A stretch of 64,000 bases of DNA from positions 27,482,508-27,546,507 of the forward strand of contig OZ038464.1 of NCBI GenBank assembly GCA_964036295.1, in the 5' to 3' direction. Source of the DNA: Plumapathes pennacea. Its lineage: Eukaryota; Cnidaria; Anthozoa; Antipatharia; Myriopathidae. Positions 12,361 to 26,400 of this stretch are shown here, piece by piece. Positions within the stretch are counted from its first letter, which is position 1. Each line of letters starts with the position of its first letter. The position numbers and the translations under genes were made by a program. Under the pieces are notes generated by a model. That model was not told the DNA's origin. It saw only the letters and a program-made list of their open reading frames with translations, and did not search any database.

Positions 12361-12674
12361 ACGGGGATGCTCGTCTGGAATTTTCGGTTTGACCCCTAGA
12401 AAGGTACTAAAATGGGCGTGGCTGATTTTGATCCCTAAAAGGTACCACATCTGAAATCGGAAACGAAGTTTTGCAGCTGAAAGAACAGCCCCGTTTGTTG
12501 TTTACAGTGCTATGACCCCGGGCTGTGACCCACACAATAAAAGTTCATTCGACTGACGCCCGACCCCTAAACGGCACCATGTCACGTAAAAATGTCAGAG
12601 TTTGATATTGAGCACCCTAAGCGGTACCAAAACCCGTGATTTTGACCCCTAAGAGGTACGACGAGCATCCCCGT
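12361..12674. mobile_element. MITE with ACGGGGATGCTCGTC inverted termini
   Basis: ACGGGGATGCTCGTC at the left is the exact reverse complement of GACGAGCATCCCCGT at the right. The interior repeats the word GACCCCTAAAGGTAC in variants at least five times (for example near 12400, 12440, 12560, 12620 and 12645). No open frame. Lies between RSPH1 and the receptor locus. Confidence 0.75.
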
Positions 12675-13388
12675 CCTTTTCCATATAAGAGTCCCCCCGC
12701 ACCCCCCGGATATATTTGCTGCCAACACAACTATATCTAGATGAATTTTGGGCTAAAACAAATTAACTCAGTTTAGTGGCATTCACCACAGTTTTGCAGT
12801 TTGTTCACGAAGGTTGGGAAAACCAACATCCTAGATTATCCTGTTTTGAAGAACTGAGTTTTGCGTGACATTTTGTAGCCTGCAAGCACCCGAGGCATGT
12901 CGGTTATAACGCGTCATAGTTCGCTTCGATATCGTGCGCTTCGCTTAAGTTAGACAGTTGGGATTTGTTGTTTCACTTCTGCTGCATCTAGTCTGGCATA
13001 ATTGAACATTTCAATCTGTATTTAATTACATTGCCTCTAGAATGTTACAGTCCTCGGCAAAAGTAGTTAAAAAAACATTCCACAATAATATGAATTGAAT
13101 AACAAGGCTATTTTAACTAACGCTATCACAATTAGTTGCATATAAATTGCAAAAAGATATAAGACAAGCACCTATTTTAGGTTTCTTTAACTTTTTAGTT
13201 CCATCAAAGGTTCTATAAAGCAGTCTCTCCGCATGCTAGAGCTTCCAATTAATCGGCTTCTAATTATTGACTGGCTTCGGGAATGTCTTGATTGAACCGG
13301 TCAAGAATATTAACAAATATAGTTACTGAACGGCTGAGTAACAATCACTGCGCATTCGGCATTTTCCAAAGTCGGGAGACCTTTCAGA

Positions 13389-14485
13389 TCACAAGCGACT
13401 GTCCAATTGGTCATCATCGCTTTCTGTGTCCATTCCATTGTTCACCTTTCCTTTGTCATCTTCTTTATCGTTTTCGTCCTTCTCTTCTTCTTTGTCCTTC
13501 TGCTCTCCTTCCTCTTCAGTCTTTGTTTCATTACTTACTTTCTCTTCGTCTGTTCCTTTCTTCTCTAATTCCTCCTCGCTCTCGTCCTTCTTGTGCTGTT
13601 GCTCCTCTGGTGTCTTCTCCTCGTGGTCATCTATTTTCCCTTCGTCTGTTCCTTTCTTCTCTAATTCCTCCTCGCTCTCGTCCTTCTTGTGCTGTTGCTC
13701 TTTTGGTGTCTTCTCCTCGTGGTCATCTATTTTCCCTTCGTCCGGTTCTTCTTCCTCGCGTTCGCTCTCTTTCTGTTGTTCTTCCGCAGCCCTCGGCTCC
13801 ACCACTATCACGTCTGCGTCGTTTGCCGTCTTACTTTCTTCCTCGGTCGCCTTTTCCTTTGTCTCTTCCCCGTTCACTTCATCTCTCTTCCTGTCTTCTT
13901 CATCTTCAGCCTTCTGTTCCTCATCGGTCTCCTCTTCTGCCTCTTCCTCCTTCTTCTCTGCGTCCACTTCTTCCCGCTTGCCTCCTTGATCGTCTGCAGT
14001 GGACGCTGCACCAACACTCGCTTCATTGTCTTCGCCTTCTTTTGAACCTGTTGCTTTATTATCGTCTTTCCTCTCGACTACTTCGTTGACATTTTCATCA
14101 GTCTTACTATCTTCCTCAAAAGCGGCATTTTCCATTCCATGTACCAGCACCGCATCTTCACTGGTGTGCCCAACATTATTCTGTTTACCCTGGACCTCGT
14201 CCGACTCTTCCACGAACCCCCAGCGCGCGAGCCCATCTTCGGCTGGTCCGTCCACTTCCGATTTGTCCGGATGGCTTGCCTGGGTTTCGATCAATAACAA
14301 GTCGGAAGTCTTCTGTGCAGTACGACGGCGCTTCACCACGCAGTAGTAATATATTCCGTAAATGACAGGAAAGACTATAACAACGCACGCAAGCATGATG
14401 CCCAGACCTTCCCATATACCGATTCTGTTATCTTTCTTGGAACTTGCCGTAGTGGTTGCTGGCCCAGGCTTAAGTGTTGTTTTAC
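13389..14485 (-). CDS. Terminal exon: transmembrane helix and Glu/Lys-rich cytoplasmic tail
   Basis: The exon enters in phase 1 after TTTACCATAG and ends at TGA. It begins GKTTLKPGPATTTASSKK (end of stalk), then a hydrophobic helix around GIMLACVVIVFPVIYGIYYY, followed by the stop-transfer sequence VVKRRR, which places the C-terminus in the cytoplasm. About 300 residues of tail follow, dominated by Glu, Lys, Asp and Ser, predicted to be charged and disordered or helical. Within it a 96-bp unit, read as DEGKIDDHEEKTP and so on, is tandemly duplicated at about 13547-13642 and 13643-13738 with very few differences. No kinase, TIR, death or ITAM motif is seen. The other five frames over this exon are shadows of the low-complexity sequence. 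Confidence 0.75.
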
Positions 14486-17400
14486 CTATGGTAAACAGAC
14501 AAACAGACCCACAATAAGCAATTTAAGCTAAGCCAATCGTATGTTCAAAAAAACTGCAAAGATCCTGGCAAAAATCTAACATTATGAAAATAACAAAGCA
14601 TAACAAAACAGAGAGAATGAAACGAGTTTTGAAGCCACAGCGGAATGTCTGCAAAACAGTCGAATTTTGCCATCAGTTTTCTTTTCTTGTTAAAAGAGAG
14701 GATATTTTGCGTAAAAAAGGCTCTTTTCAAATAACAAAGTTCTTTTGGAAGGCGTTTTACCAGCTCCAGTCGCCGATGAACTGGGGTTTATCTGCGATGT
14801 ACTTGGAGAGGGCTGAAGAGGTACGACTTCACTTGTCGCTGGAGCGGATGGAGTCGGTGAGACTGCAAGACATTTAACATAGGAAAACGTTTCTTGTTTG
14901 TGAAATAATATTCTGGTAAGCTGGACTTGTCGATGAGGGTCAGAATAATATCGAAATTCTATCGAACTTTCCTTTGGCTTGTGTAGCGAGCAGATAAAAA
15001 GTGCGTTCACTAACTGGGTCACGCAAACTCAATGGGAGGTGGCCTTAAACACGACACTTATCGAAATAAGAAAGTTTACCTTTTCCGCCTGAAACCGCTT
15101 CGGATGATTTGGAGCTTGTGTGCAATGCAGCTGAAGGGACCGCCGTAGAAGCAGCAGCAGCACTTGTTGATGGAGGAACATATGAAGATGCTGCAAAAAA
15201 AAACACCAGCAAAAGTTCGTCTGTATAAGATAATCGTCTGGCAAGATATAAAAAAGTGCGTTTACTGACTGGGTTATACAAACTCAAATAGCGGCCTCCA
15301 AAACGACACTCTTTGAAACAGCAAAGTTACCTTTTCCGTCTGGAATCATGGAGCTTGTCTGTAATGCAGCTGAAGGGACCAGCGTGGAAGTAGCAGCAGC
15401 AGCAGCAGCAGCAACACTTGTCGATGGAGCAACAGATAAAGATGCTGTAAAAAATTGATTGGGAGAAGCCCGTCTATAAAATAATCTTCTGACAAGCTGG
15501 ACCCTTTCTAAACTTGATGACTGAGACTGTGGTAACAAAATTTTCTTGAAACTATGATTGGTCTTGCGCATGTGAGTGAGTAAAATGTGCGTTCACTGAC
15601 TGGGTTATATACAAACTCAAATTGGGATGGCCTCCAAAACGACACTCTTTGAAACAACGAAGTTACCTTTTCCTTCTGGAATCATGGATGATTTGGAGCT
15701 TGTCTGCATTGCAACTGAAAGGACTGGCGTGGAAGTAGCAGCAGCACTTGTTGCTGCAAAAAAAAAAAAAAAAGATCAGGGAAAGTCCGTCTGTGAAATA
15801 ATCTTCTGACAAGCTGGACTCTTTCTAAGCTTGATGACTGAGAGTGTGTAACAAAATTTTCTCGAAACTATCATGGTTGGTCTTGCGCATGTGAGTGGGT
15901 AAAAGGTGCGTTCACTTACTGGGTTATACAAACTCATATTATGGGGATGGCCTCCAAAACGACACTCTTTGAAACGACGAAGTTACCTTTTCCGTCTGGA
16001 ATTATGGATGATTTGGAGCTTGTCTGCATTGAAGCTGAAAGGACTGCCGTAAAAGCAGCAGCAGCAGCACTTGTTGATGGAGGAACATATGAAGATGCTG
16101 CAAAGAAAAAAAAATTAAGAACGCAGTCCGTCTAAAAAAAAATGATCAGGAGAAGTCTGTCTGTGAAATAATCTTCTGGCAAGCTGGACCCTTTCTAAAT
16201 GTGATGACTGAGACTGTGTAACAACACTTTCTCGAAACTATGGCTGGTCGTGCGCATGTGAGTGGATAAAAAATTGCGTTCACTGACTGGGTTATATGCA
16301 AACTCAAATGGGGTTGGCCTCCAAAACGACACTCTTTGAAACAACGAAGTTACCTTTTCCGTCTGAAATCATGGATGATTTGGAGCTTGTCTGCATTGCA
16401 GCTGAAAGGACTGGCGTGGAAGTAGCAGCAGCACTTGCTGCTGCAAAAAAATCGATCGGGAAAAGTCCGTCTGTGAAATAATCTTCTGGCAAGCTGGTCT
16501 CTTTTTAAACTTGATGACTGAGACTGTGTAAAAAAATTTTCTCGAAACTATGGTTGGTCTTGCGCATGTAAGTGGATAAAAAAGTGCGTTCACTGACTGG
16601 GTTATACAAACTCAAATGGGGTTGGCCTCAAAAACGACACTCTTTGAAACAACAAAGTTACCTTTTCCGTCTAGAATCATGGATGATTTGGAGCTTGTCT
16701 GTAATGCAACTGAAGGGACCGGCGTGGAAGCAACAGCGTCAATTATCGATTGAGCAGCTGACGCAGAGACTGCAAAATATTGATCAGGAAAAGTTTGCTA
16801 TACGAACTGTTGAGGTGGTCTATGAAACGACACTCTTTGAAGCAACAAAGTTTACCGCTACCTTTTGGAATCGCCGCGGGTGATTTAGAGCTTTTCTGCA
16901 ATGAAGCTGAAGGGACCGCCATAGAATCAGCAGCAGCACTTGTTGCTGCAAAAAAGGTGATCAGGAAAAGTCCGTCTGTAAAATCTTATAGCAAGCTGGA
17001 CTCTTTCTAGATTAACTGCAGTATTATCTTGAACTATGGCTGATTTTACAGAGTAGTGAGTGCCGATAAAAAGAGTGCGCTTATTGACTGGGTTGCGCAA
17101 ACTCAAATGGAAGTGGTAATAGAGTTATAACTTTGCTGTCTAGAATCATTGATGATTGGGAGCTCGTCTGCATCGCAGCTGAAACGTCCGGCTTAGAAGG
17201 CGCAGCATCACTTTTCGATGGAACAGCTGATAAGGACACAGTAACTGCATAAATCAAGAAGAATGTTTATAATTTAACGATCTGTTCGCGTAATGCTCAG
17301 CAACACCTGACACAAGAGAAATTGCTACACGTTTCTTTTAAGTTGCATGGTGATTCACAACACCGGCACGTAGAAAATTTATCCATGGTCCCCCCTTTGG

Positions 17401-20400
17401 AACTTAGTCTTTTCTGGCTGTGTGATTACGAAAATCCGAGTCCTTGGTGACCCTGCCTGAGGATTTCCGAGAGCGAAATTCTTTTTATAAAAAATTCTTA
17501 TTTTTTTTTCATCCATATAATTATACTCTTCACAATCTTCTGAACTGTCAAATGAAACCTATAGGTTTGACCTGTCAAACAAATGAAAGCATTAATTGAG
17601 ACAGAGAAAGTGACATGAACGGGCAAATCATGCACTGTCGCTAACACTTGCATGTGAGTGGTTGTTGAATTATGTCAGAATCCGATTGAAGCTCGTGCAT
17701 GTCATTCTGTGTTTTTTGTATCTGACTTATGCGATAAGTATGATAAGTAATTTATCTGCACTGCAATAATTAATCGTTATCTTCTTGTGGGCAAGTGAAT
17801 AGCCAGTCGAGTTTGACTAATGGTCGTGGGTACAAAGTCGTGGGTGTGGGTATGAAGTCGTGGGTGTGGGTATGAAGTCGTGGGTGTAGAAATAGGTCGT
17901 GGGTACCTAAAAACTGTAAAAGTATGTTAATTGATAATATTTATTTATTAATTGGCAGCCAAAATAAGTTTAAACAAAAAAATGAGCAAAGTTAATTCTG
18001 TCTGTCTTAGAAGGCTATTTCTCACACACAATGGACGCGTAACATGATAGAAACGTTGAAAAATTGTCATCATTTATTAATCATAAAAGTTGTCATCATA
18101 AAAGTTTTTACATTTGTTTAGATTACTTGGTGGGTCTAAATTCACTAGACAAAAACTGTGTGTGCGTACTACTAACCAAAGTAGAAGCGTTTGTGACGCT
18201 TTATTTCAACGGTAGTCATAATCGATTACGGTACGGACGGTACTTTGTTTTGGAGACGTCACTGCGACATTTTTTATCCGACCGTTACTTTCGGGGGGGG
18301 GGGGGATCGTTACTTTCGGAGGGGCCGAACAACATCAAAATCAACAACAACAACAACAACAACACCAGGCAATGCCCCCTGAGGCTTGTTTTTACCAAGG
18401 CCTCGTTCAAGCAGCAGTACCCGCAGAGCAGTTCTTCCAGCCCTACTTGCCTCAGAATATTGCAGGTTACTGGCACTCTGGACTGTCCCCACACAAGTAC
18501 GATTTGGTGATGCTGCCCTCTAATGTGAGAAAATGTTATGGTTGTGGATACGAGTTCACGGAAAAATACCGCCGGCCACCACACGACATTATCGTTAAAC
18601 ATATTGACCGAAGACTTCTGCGGCGAGATGAGCATACTGGTCAGTTTCAGTATAGTGCTGATTTTAGCAACACATATTATCATCTCAACTCTGCCCACAT
18701 TTGCCGTAAAAACCCATTGTTCACTGGCGAGGTCTACATTGCTTCTGCACTATACCTGTCCCTGACAGCAGAACAGAGGCATGTTGTTGATTCATGCGAT
18801 TTAAACGTCATTCTTATATAGCCAGCGCGGTTATTTTACATGTTCGGTACCAATGCAAGGCGTTTCACTGTTATGTAGATTGTAGTTTCGTTTGTAAAAC
18901 ACAAGCCAGAATAAAATAAATCAACCCTGTTGATTTGATTATCATTGACTGAATCATTATAATGGACATTTTTATATGCGTGAATTTGTGTGAACTGATC
19001 CACGTGCACAACCAGCCAGTAAATACACAACTAGGCCCGGTTGCGTGTGTGCAGGAGTTTCTCTTATCCGGTCCCCGGCATGTGGATGTGAGGCACGAAG
19101 TTGTGGATTTTGAGGGGGGGGGATTAAAATATATCGGGGTAATTCCAGAGAAATAGCCTTCTAAGACAGACAGACAGAATTAATTTTGCGATTTTTTTTG
19201 TTTAAACTTATTTTGGCTGCCAATTAATAAATAAATATTATCAATTAACATACTTTTACAGTTTTTAGGTACCCACGACCTATTTCTACACCCACGACTT
19301 CATACCCACACCCACGACTTCATACCCACACCCACGACTTCATACCCACACCCACGACTTTGTACCCACACCCACGACTTTGTACCCACGACCCACGACC
19401 CACGACCATTATTCAAACTCTAGCCAGACAGAACGCCGTGCGATAACTAGTCTTATCTTGTGATCTGTTAATGAACACCTCGGCTAATTTGAATCTACTC
19501 AGGTTTTCTTGAGTGCTATTCATGCCGTGCTGTTGACGCACTGTTCTTGAAGCCAAGCGGTCTGGGTAACTATGGAGGTTAATTCATTCCCGCCGATAAT
19601 CTCTTCCATTACTTTAAAATTCTAAGGTATCTGTTACAGATCTATGCTGGATTGTCTGTTGCCAAATTACATCAGAAACCCCGGAAAAACCAGGGACAGA
19701 TTTCGTTGTACAGTGGAGTGAAAGCACTGAAGGAATCTTTATTTGCTCCGAGCACTAAATTTGTGTAATGTTTGAAGGAAACGCAGGAGTCTTCAATAGG
19801 CCATTTCCGAGATACCTGTTGCCTTTGTTTCAAAACGAGGTCTAGTGCGAAACCTTTCTTATGAAAATGCATATGCGAATAAAACTAACTTTCATAACGA
19901 AGGTTTTGGACTATGCCTCGCTTTGAAACAGAGGCCTCTTGTATTCATCTTGGACAGCGAATGGGCACTGGGCCAGGGTCCTCTTTCAGTGTGTGATGTC
20001 GTTCCCAGCTGTCGCTTCCGGTGTTAGGAAATAAATTCGAATGCTCTGTTCGGTGAACTGCTGTTTGCTGTCACGAAATTGCCAGTGTAAGGTGCTCGTT
20101 ATCGTTTTAATCAATAGCATCTATAACAACAACATAGTTAGAGGATAAACTTGCGAGCCGGCATCAGTTACCGGATGTCGTTGCCACGCAACAGTTCACT
20201 GGATTCCACAGTCGTAAACAGTTTCTCCACTTTGTCTTGGAGAGGGTAGTAAAATTTACACATTGGTCGCTTGAATAGGGTCAGGGTTGTGGGCATCAGT
20301 GGTACACCCGTGCTTAAACTTCATTCCCTCCCGGGTCTAACACGAATACTCTTGGATGAGTGCCCGACCATTTCTGAGGATCACGCGAATATTTTGCGCG

Positions 20401-23400
20401 CTATGCCTTGAAACGAGAGCGCGTGACAAGACGTTCACGTCATGGACATAAATGTCCAAAAACACCTAGAGTTCATATGAGTGGTCCAAAAACACCTAGA
20501 GTTCATGTGAGTGGTCATACCTTTAGGATTTATACGATAGTTCAGTAGCTGGACCGTTGAGACAGAGTTTGTAAAACGATTAGAACCAGGAAAGTTTCAC
20601 TGGGGAAGTATCATATACAGGGAAATATTATTACTTGGAAATACCTTAATTGTTGCAGGAAATATTTCTTTACCGGTCCAGAAACAACAGCGAGAGCACT
20701 GATCTTAAAACCCTCGAAAATTAAGCTTTCTTCTGAATAACACGCACAGCGAATGATTTTTAAAACGGGTCAAGTAACGTGCATGCATGTTCGCTGCGAA
20801 AAGCAAACACAATCTATTTTTTGAGCATTAGGGTTCGTGAAAGGGAAAGCATTCCTAGACGTGTAGGTACGGACCTATAAAGATTTGTCGTATTTTTAGA
20901 GATATAAAGTTCAAATTTGCTCTGGGAACTATAAAGGACAGTTGTTTCTGTTTTTTCGTGGTTCATAGAAGTCCACAAACACGAATCATTTTGCTGATGC
21001 TAGTTTTCTGAATGTAAACATGCAACATACAGCCCAGAGAACAGGATTTTGCTCTGGGTTAGATGGAAGTATCGCTATACGTACATGATTCTTTGACTCG
21101 AAAGTGAACAAAATGAAAAGGAATGGTGCTATTGAAACAGCTGTGGTAATCATATCAAATTTTGATATGGCGGCTTAAACATTTTTCGTTCCGTTTTATG
21201 AGCTAGGGCTGACAGCGAAGGTATTTTGCTTCAAAGACGCTCATCGGGAATTTTATAACGCTATATTGGTCGTAATTCTTGGCGATGACGCTGGGTACGT
21301 TTACAGTCCCATTCAGCACTGGAGAAATCAAGGCACCTATTAAATTTGATGTTTAGAAGCATTCGGACGTCTGGCTGTTGAAGCCCTCCAAGACATAATT
21401 AGTAATAATTTGGCGCCAGAGACGATTGTCAACTGCATGGATGTAATAGCAAGTTGCGGAAGCCGCAAGTTTTCCACTTCCAAGAGTCGGGAATTCCTCA
21501 AAGAGTCGCTTAAAAATTGGAAGCGCGGGTCTGTTAATTATATGAGGCCTACTATACTGACCGTATTTCGTTTGGCACGCCGTGCACGTGGCTTGGAATT
21601 TGTGAGATTCTGCTTTTAATGTATAAGCGTGAAGCCTTTTCTCTAAGCAGATAAACCGAATCTTGCTTGGGTGCTACAGAGGGTTTCACTTTCGGAGTGG
21701 TGCCGCTAGTTTCCGCCGAGACTCGAAAGGTGCATAGTTCGGGGATTTAATCAAGAAACACAGTTGTGTGTACAGTCGGGTGTCACGATAATCAATTCAC
21801 GATATTAGGGAACAGTGAAAGCCAAAGCTTACCAAAATTTGTGCTGGGGTCCACATCGATGGCCGAGGAAAAACTGAAGAGGAAAAACACGGCAAGAAAG
21901 CAGCACGTCTTCATTTTCATTCGTGTGCAACTACCCGAGTCCACAAGACAAACAGAGTCACTCTTGAAATCGGATACCTCCGGGTAGACGTCTATCATCA
22001 AATCGCTTGACATTTGACGTTGATGCTTACACAAATCAACTCTGGGTAAACATGATCGGATAAATCACGAGACGATGTATGAGTGGGGTGCATTCAATGG
22101 AATGACATGGCGTCATTCTTGAAGAGTCAAGACCGAATAATGAAAGTAGTATACCAGAAAGAACGTATATCAACTGCAAAAAGAGAATGAAAGTGATCTT
22201 TTCAGTTCAGTTGCAAGGATAGCCCGGAAATATAAGCACGTGCAGTTTTAAGGCCAATTCACACTGGACGCGTCTCGACACGCTGCACGCGTTGTCGCGT
22301 TAAATTTACGGCATCGCTCTGAGTTGACGCGTTGTCGCGCCGTGTCCGATCCGGTGTGAATCGGACTGAAGGAGACCGGGATCTAATTTTTTCGCGTTGT
22401 TACGTGCAGTTACGGCGTGTCGCGACGCGTCCAGTGTGAATTGGCCTTTAGTCCCGGCTATGAGTTTTCTCGCTCTTGGAAGCTCCGAGCTGCGCGGCCG
22501 CGTTGGGCTGCGAAACCATGGGCGTCGCCCCCAGCCCCACGCCGCCGCGCAGCTCGAAGCTTCCGACAGCGAGAAACCTCTGGCACCCAGGATAATCTTG
22601 CAACTGCTTTAAAGTTGCTTTATAACTCTACCTTTACACTTGGTTCTTAATTGAGCCTTGAAACACAAATTTTCTGCTCCATTTTTTTTGTCATATGAAG
22701 AGACAGGTGACACAAAGAGATCAGGTCATAGTTGGATCAACTGCGCATGCACTGAACAAGAGATCAGACGGTAAGTTCTCCATACCGCACTGTATCTTCC
22801 TGTTAAGGTAGAAACTAAGGAAAATCTTTTAAGCGTTGCCTGAGGACTCGAACTTAAGAGCTTTATTAACCATGAAGATATGCTTTTTGTCAGTCTTGAG
22901 AGAGTAAACGTGCAGATCCATCGCCGTCTGAGAAGCTCGCAGAAGTCGCGTTCCCGAGCCACGTGTTCCTGTTCAAGGGCATAAAAAGGGTGGAAATGTT
23001 TACCAAAGGTATATGAAAGGGTCAACATTTCGACACCAGAACGGTATTTGAAAGGGTAAAGGGTTGATAGCCTGGGCAGAGCCTCCCGTGTAATATTTTT
23101 TTCAAGTGCCCCCCGGGGCACAGTTTAGAAATTTTCACGTGACAGTTCGGGAGATGGAAGTGAATAATGCTTTCATCTTTAGTTCTCATTTGACAGCTCA
23201 AGAGTTGAAAGTTCTTTAGGTTGAGTATAGTCGAGTGTATAATTTGCCTGTGGCAGTAAAATGAATCCCATACAAATTCGAACATCTTGATCACCTGACC
23301 TCGGTGAGCCACTAAAAACCTTGGATTGTCTATACCTGAAATGGAAGTGGAATTTCACCCGGACACCCGAGAAAACAAATTACCTCTTCTGACTCCTGAT

Positions 23401-26400
23401 GGACTGGTAATCATGCATCGGCGTTTGTCGAAGGAGCTGAGGGGGAAGCTGTGGAGTCGGTAAAACATTGATCAAGAAAAGTTTGTCCTGGATTGTCTGT
23501 GAAATGTATGAAGGGTACGGTCAGTGGTTTCGCGAAACTTAATTCATAACGAACCGAACCGGTGAATCAGCATAACACTGCTCTATCCTTCCTTTGAAAG
23601 CCGTTTCCTTATTCGCGGCGAACTGCAGACGCTACGCTTTCCTCTCTTATCACTAAGGACGGTTTGAAACAGCTACCAACCTGTTACAGACACTTGGATA
23701 TCCACCCTGTCCACAATCACATTTCCTTCACTGTTCGTCGCGCCGTTTTCTGCTTCGCACGTAAATGAGCCACTGTCTTCTGTGACAACATTTTCGATTA
23801 GCACTACGCTGTTGCCGTGTCCACTCTGCAAGTAACAAAGCAGCAGGCAAAGCATCGTAACTGCTCAAGCTAATTCTTTTAAAGCCTTTCACTCCTGAAC
23901 TCAAAATACAAATTCTCCCAACCATTGAAGAAGAACATGTATGAGTGATGTGGTGAGAATTGAAAGTTCAATCAGCTCTCATCCAAGCAAGCTATCAAAT
24001 ACCAAGTTGTCTACACTGTTTGCTATATCTCTGGTGAGAGATAAAAGGAGAATATATTGAAGCTGATTACTTTGAGGAGGGAAAGGGTTAGAGGTCGATA
24101 ACACTCACCAGTTGTGGATATTCGTCGCCATTTTTCTTCCAGACGACCACAGGGGTCGGAATTCCAGCTGCAATGCACGTCAATGAGATATTCTCACCAA
24201 CCATGGCTACCACGTTTTCTGTTGACGCTACGATCTTGGGCGCAGCTAAAGGATCCGTTGGTGTATCTGTATAAACAATAAGTCTGAAGCAGGATTAGTT
24301 CTTGGAAAGATGTGTGAGTAATCTATGAGTTGTGGACTATTATTACAGTTCAATCATCATACACCGAAACGACTTCAAACAGCTACTCACCAAATACAAA
24401 CACTTGGATATCCATCCTGTCCAAAATCATATTTCCTTCACTGTCTTGCACGCCGTTTACTGCTTCACACGTGTATGTGCCAAAATCTTCCACGACAACG
24501 TTTTCGATTACCAATAAGCTACTGCCATCTACGACCTACAAACGACAAAGAAGGAAACAAAAACGAAAACGATAAAGATAACGAAAAGGAAAGAGAAAGT
24601 ACATCGAAGAGACAACTCTTGACCAATGGGAGCAAGTAGATTTGCCTAACATTCTACAGACTTGAAACCAAGCATCAAGATTAACTTATTCCTGAGTGCA
24701 TTGCTAGAAGCTTGAGCCGCTTCTTTAAAAGTTTGAGCACTCACCAATTGAGGATAGAGTTCGCCGTTTTTCTTCCAGACGACATCAGGGATTGGTATTC
24801 CAGTTGCAGTGCAGTTTAATGTAATATTTTCACCTTCCATGGCTATCAGGTCAGTTTCTGTTGGCGCTATGATCTTGGGTGCATCTGTAGATAACAATTT
24901 AACAAATTGACGTCAGTTTTTTATGTGTCTGTCTTCTTATTGATCATGAAACGCGTCATAACATTGTCAAAAAGTTGTGGATCCGCAATTTTTTGACAAT
25001 GTTATGACGCGTTTCATAATCAATAAGAGGACAGACACATAAAAAACTGACGTCAATTTGTTTTTTACAATAACAAAACTCAAGCGACGACGCGGGGGAA
25101 ACACACAAGAAAACTGGATTTTGTTCGATTTGACCGAAATGTTGTCAACAACTTTTCCCGCTTTCCAATTGGTCGAGGTTAAAATTCAAGACAAAATTCA
25201 TTGAAGAAAATTCATTGGCCAAAAAGTGACAGTTTGACGTGAGCATTTCGCGCGTGCAAAATAAAATTTTGTCAAAGAAGTTGGAAAGAAATGAAACTAG
25301 ACGCTTTTCTGTTGCGGTTTTCTCGACAATTTCAAGACAAAGCTCAAGGAAATTCGCCTCTGAACACTTCTGGTTCTCTACTTCAAATGCCGAATGTCGC
25401 TTTTGCAAGAACTGAGGTAAAATTGAAACTGAATTCACCTTCTTCGTCCAAATCACTGTCGTCAGCACTCGATTTTATGTGTGTCCTCTTATTGATAATG
25501 AAAATTAGCCATTCACATAGCGAGAAACTGACGTGTTATTGTAAAAATGTGTATAAGCCTAAAACAGGATTAGATATAGTTCTAACTATTATACGACTTG
25601 AAAATATTATAATTAACTTACCTGCTACAAACACTTGAATATTTACCCTGTCCACAATCAAATTTCCTTCACTGTCCTTCACGCCGTTTTCTGCTTCACA
25701 TGTGTACGCCCCACTATCGTACGTGACGGCATTTTCTATTACCAGTAAGCTATTGCCATCTCCAGTCTACAAGCATCAAAGAAGGAGAGGCAAAATCAGT
25801 GAAAACAACCAAGAAAAAAAAACTCAAGAATCTCACGACTTCTATCTGCCTCCTCCACAGTCTCTTCTTTCCCCAGCGAAAAAGCTGACGCGAAAAAGCT
25901 GGGGACGAGCGCGAAGCGCGAGCGAGGGGGTTGATATCTTTCTCCGTCCCCTTCCCATATTTCCTCGCGCACCTAGTTGGGATCGAGGAGGAGCGACTGG
26001 GAACGAGGCAGGACTAATATAACTAAATTCTTGAAACTTACTTATTTAAAGCCTGATAGCACTCACCGTTTGAGGATATTCGTCGCCATTTTTCTTCCAG
26101 ACGACCACAGGGGCCGGAATGCCAGTCGCAGTGCAGTTCAATGTGATTCTCTCGCCGATCATGACGATCACGTTTTCTGTTGGCGCTATGATCTTGGCTG
26201 CAGCTAAAGAAACAATACAACGCATATCAGCTTCTCAGTCTTTCACTTCCCTGTCTCTCTATGTCTGCCTTAACTTACAGATATTACACTCTCACCGTAG
26301 ATGCTTTGCGCGCCCAGTGACTGACGGTGGCATTTTCGTATGATACGAAAATGGCTGATTTTCATGTCTTTCCAAGTTTTATCGCGAAATCATCAAAAAC

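Noticed and set aside
13292..14089. Long plus-strand frames rich in Ser, Leu, Phe and Arg opposite the receptor tail exon
   Set aside because: They are antisense shadows of the Glu/Lys-rich coding sequence; low-complexity purine-rich exons leave the opposite strand free of stops.
18285..18698. Minus-strand frames over the inverted-repeat element ORF
   Set aside because: Antisense shadows of the Cys/His-rich plus-strand ORF and of the (AAC)n tract.
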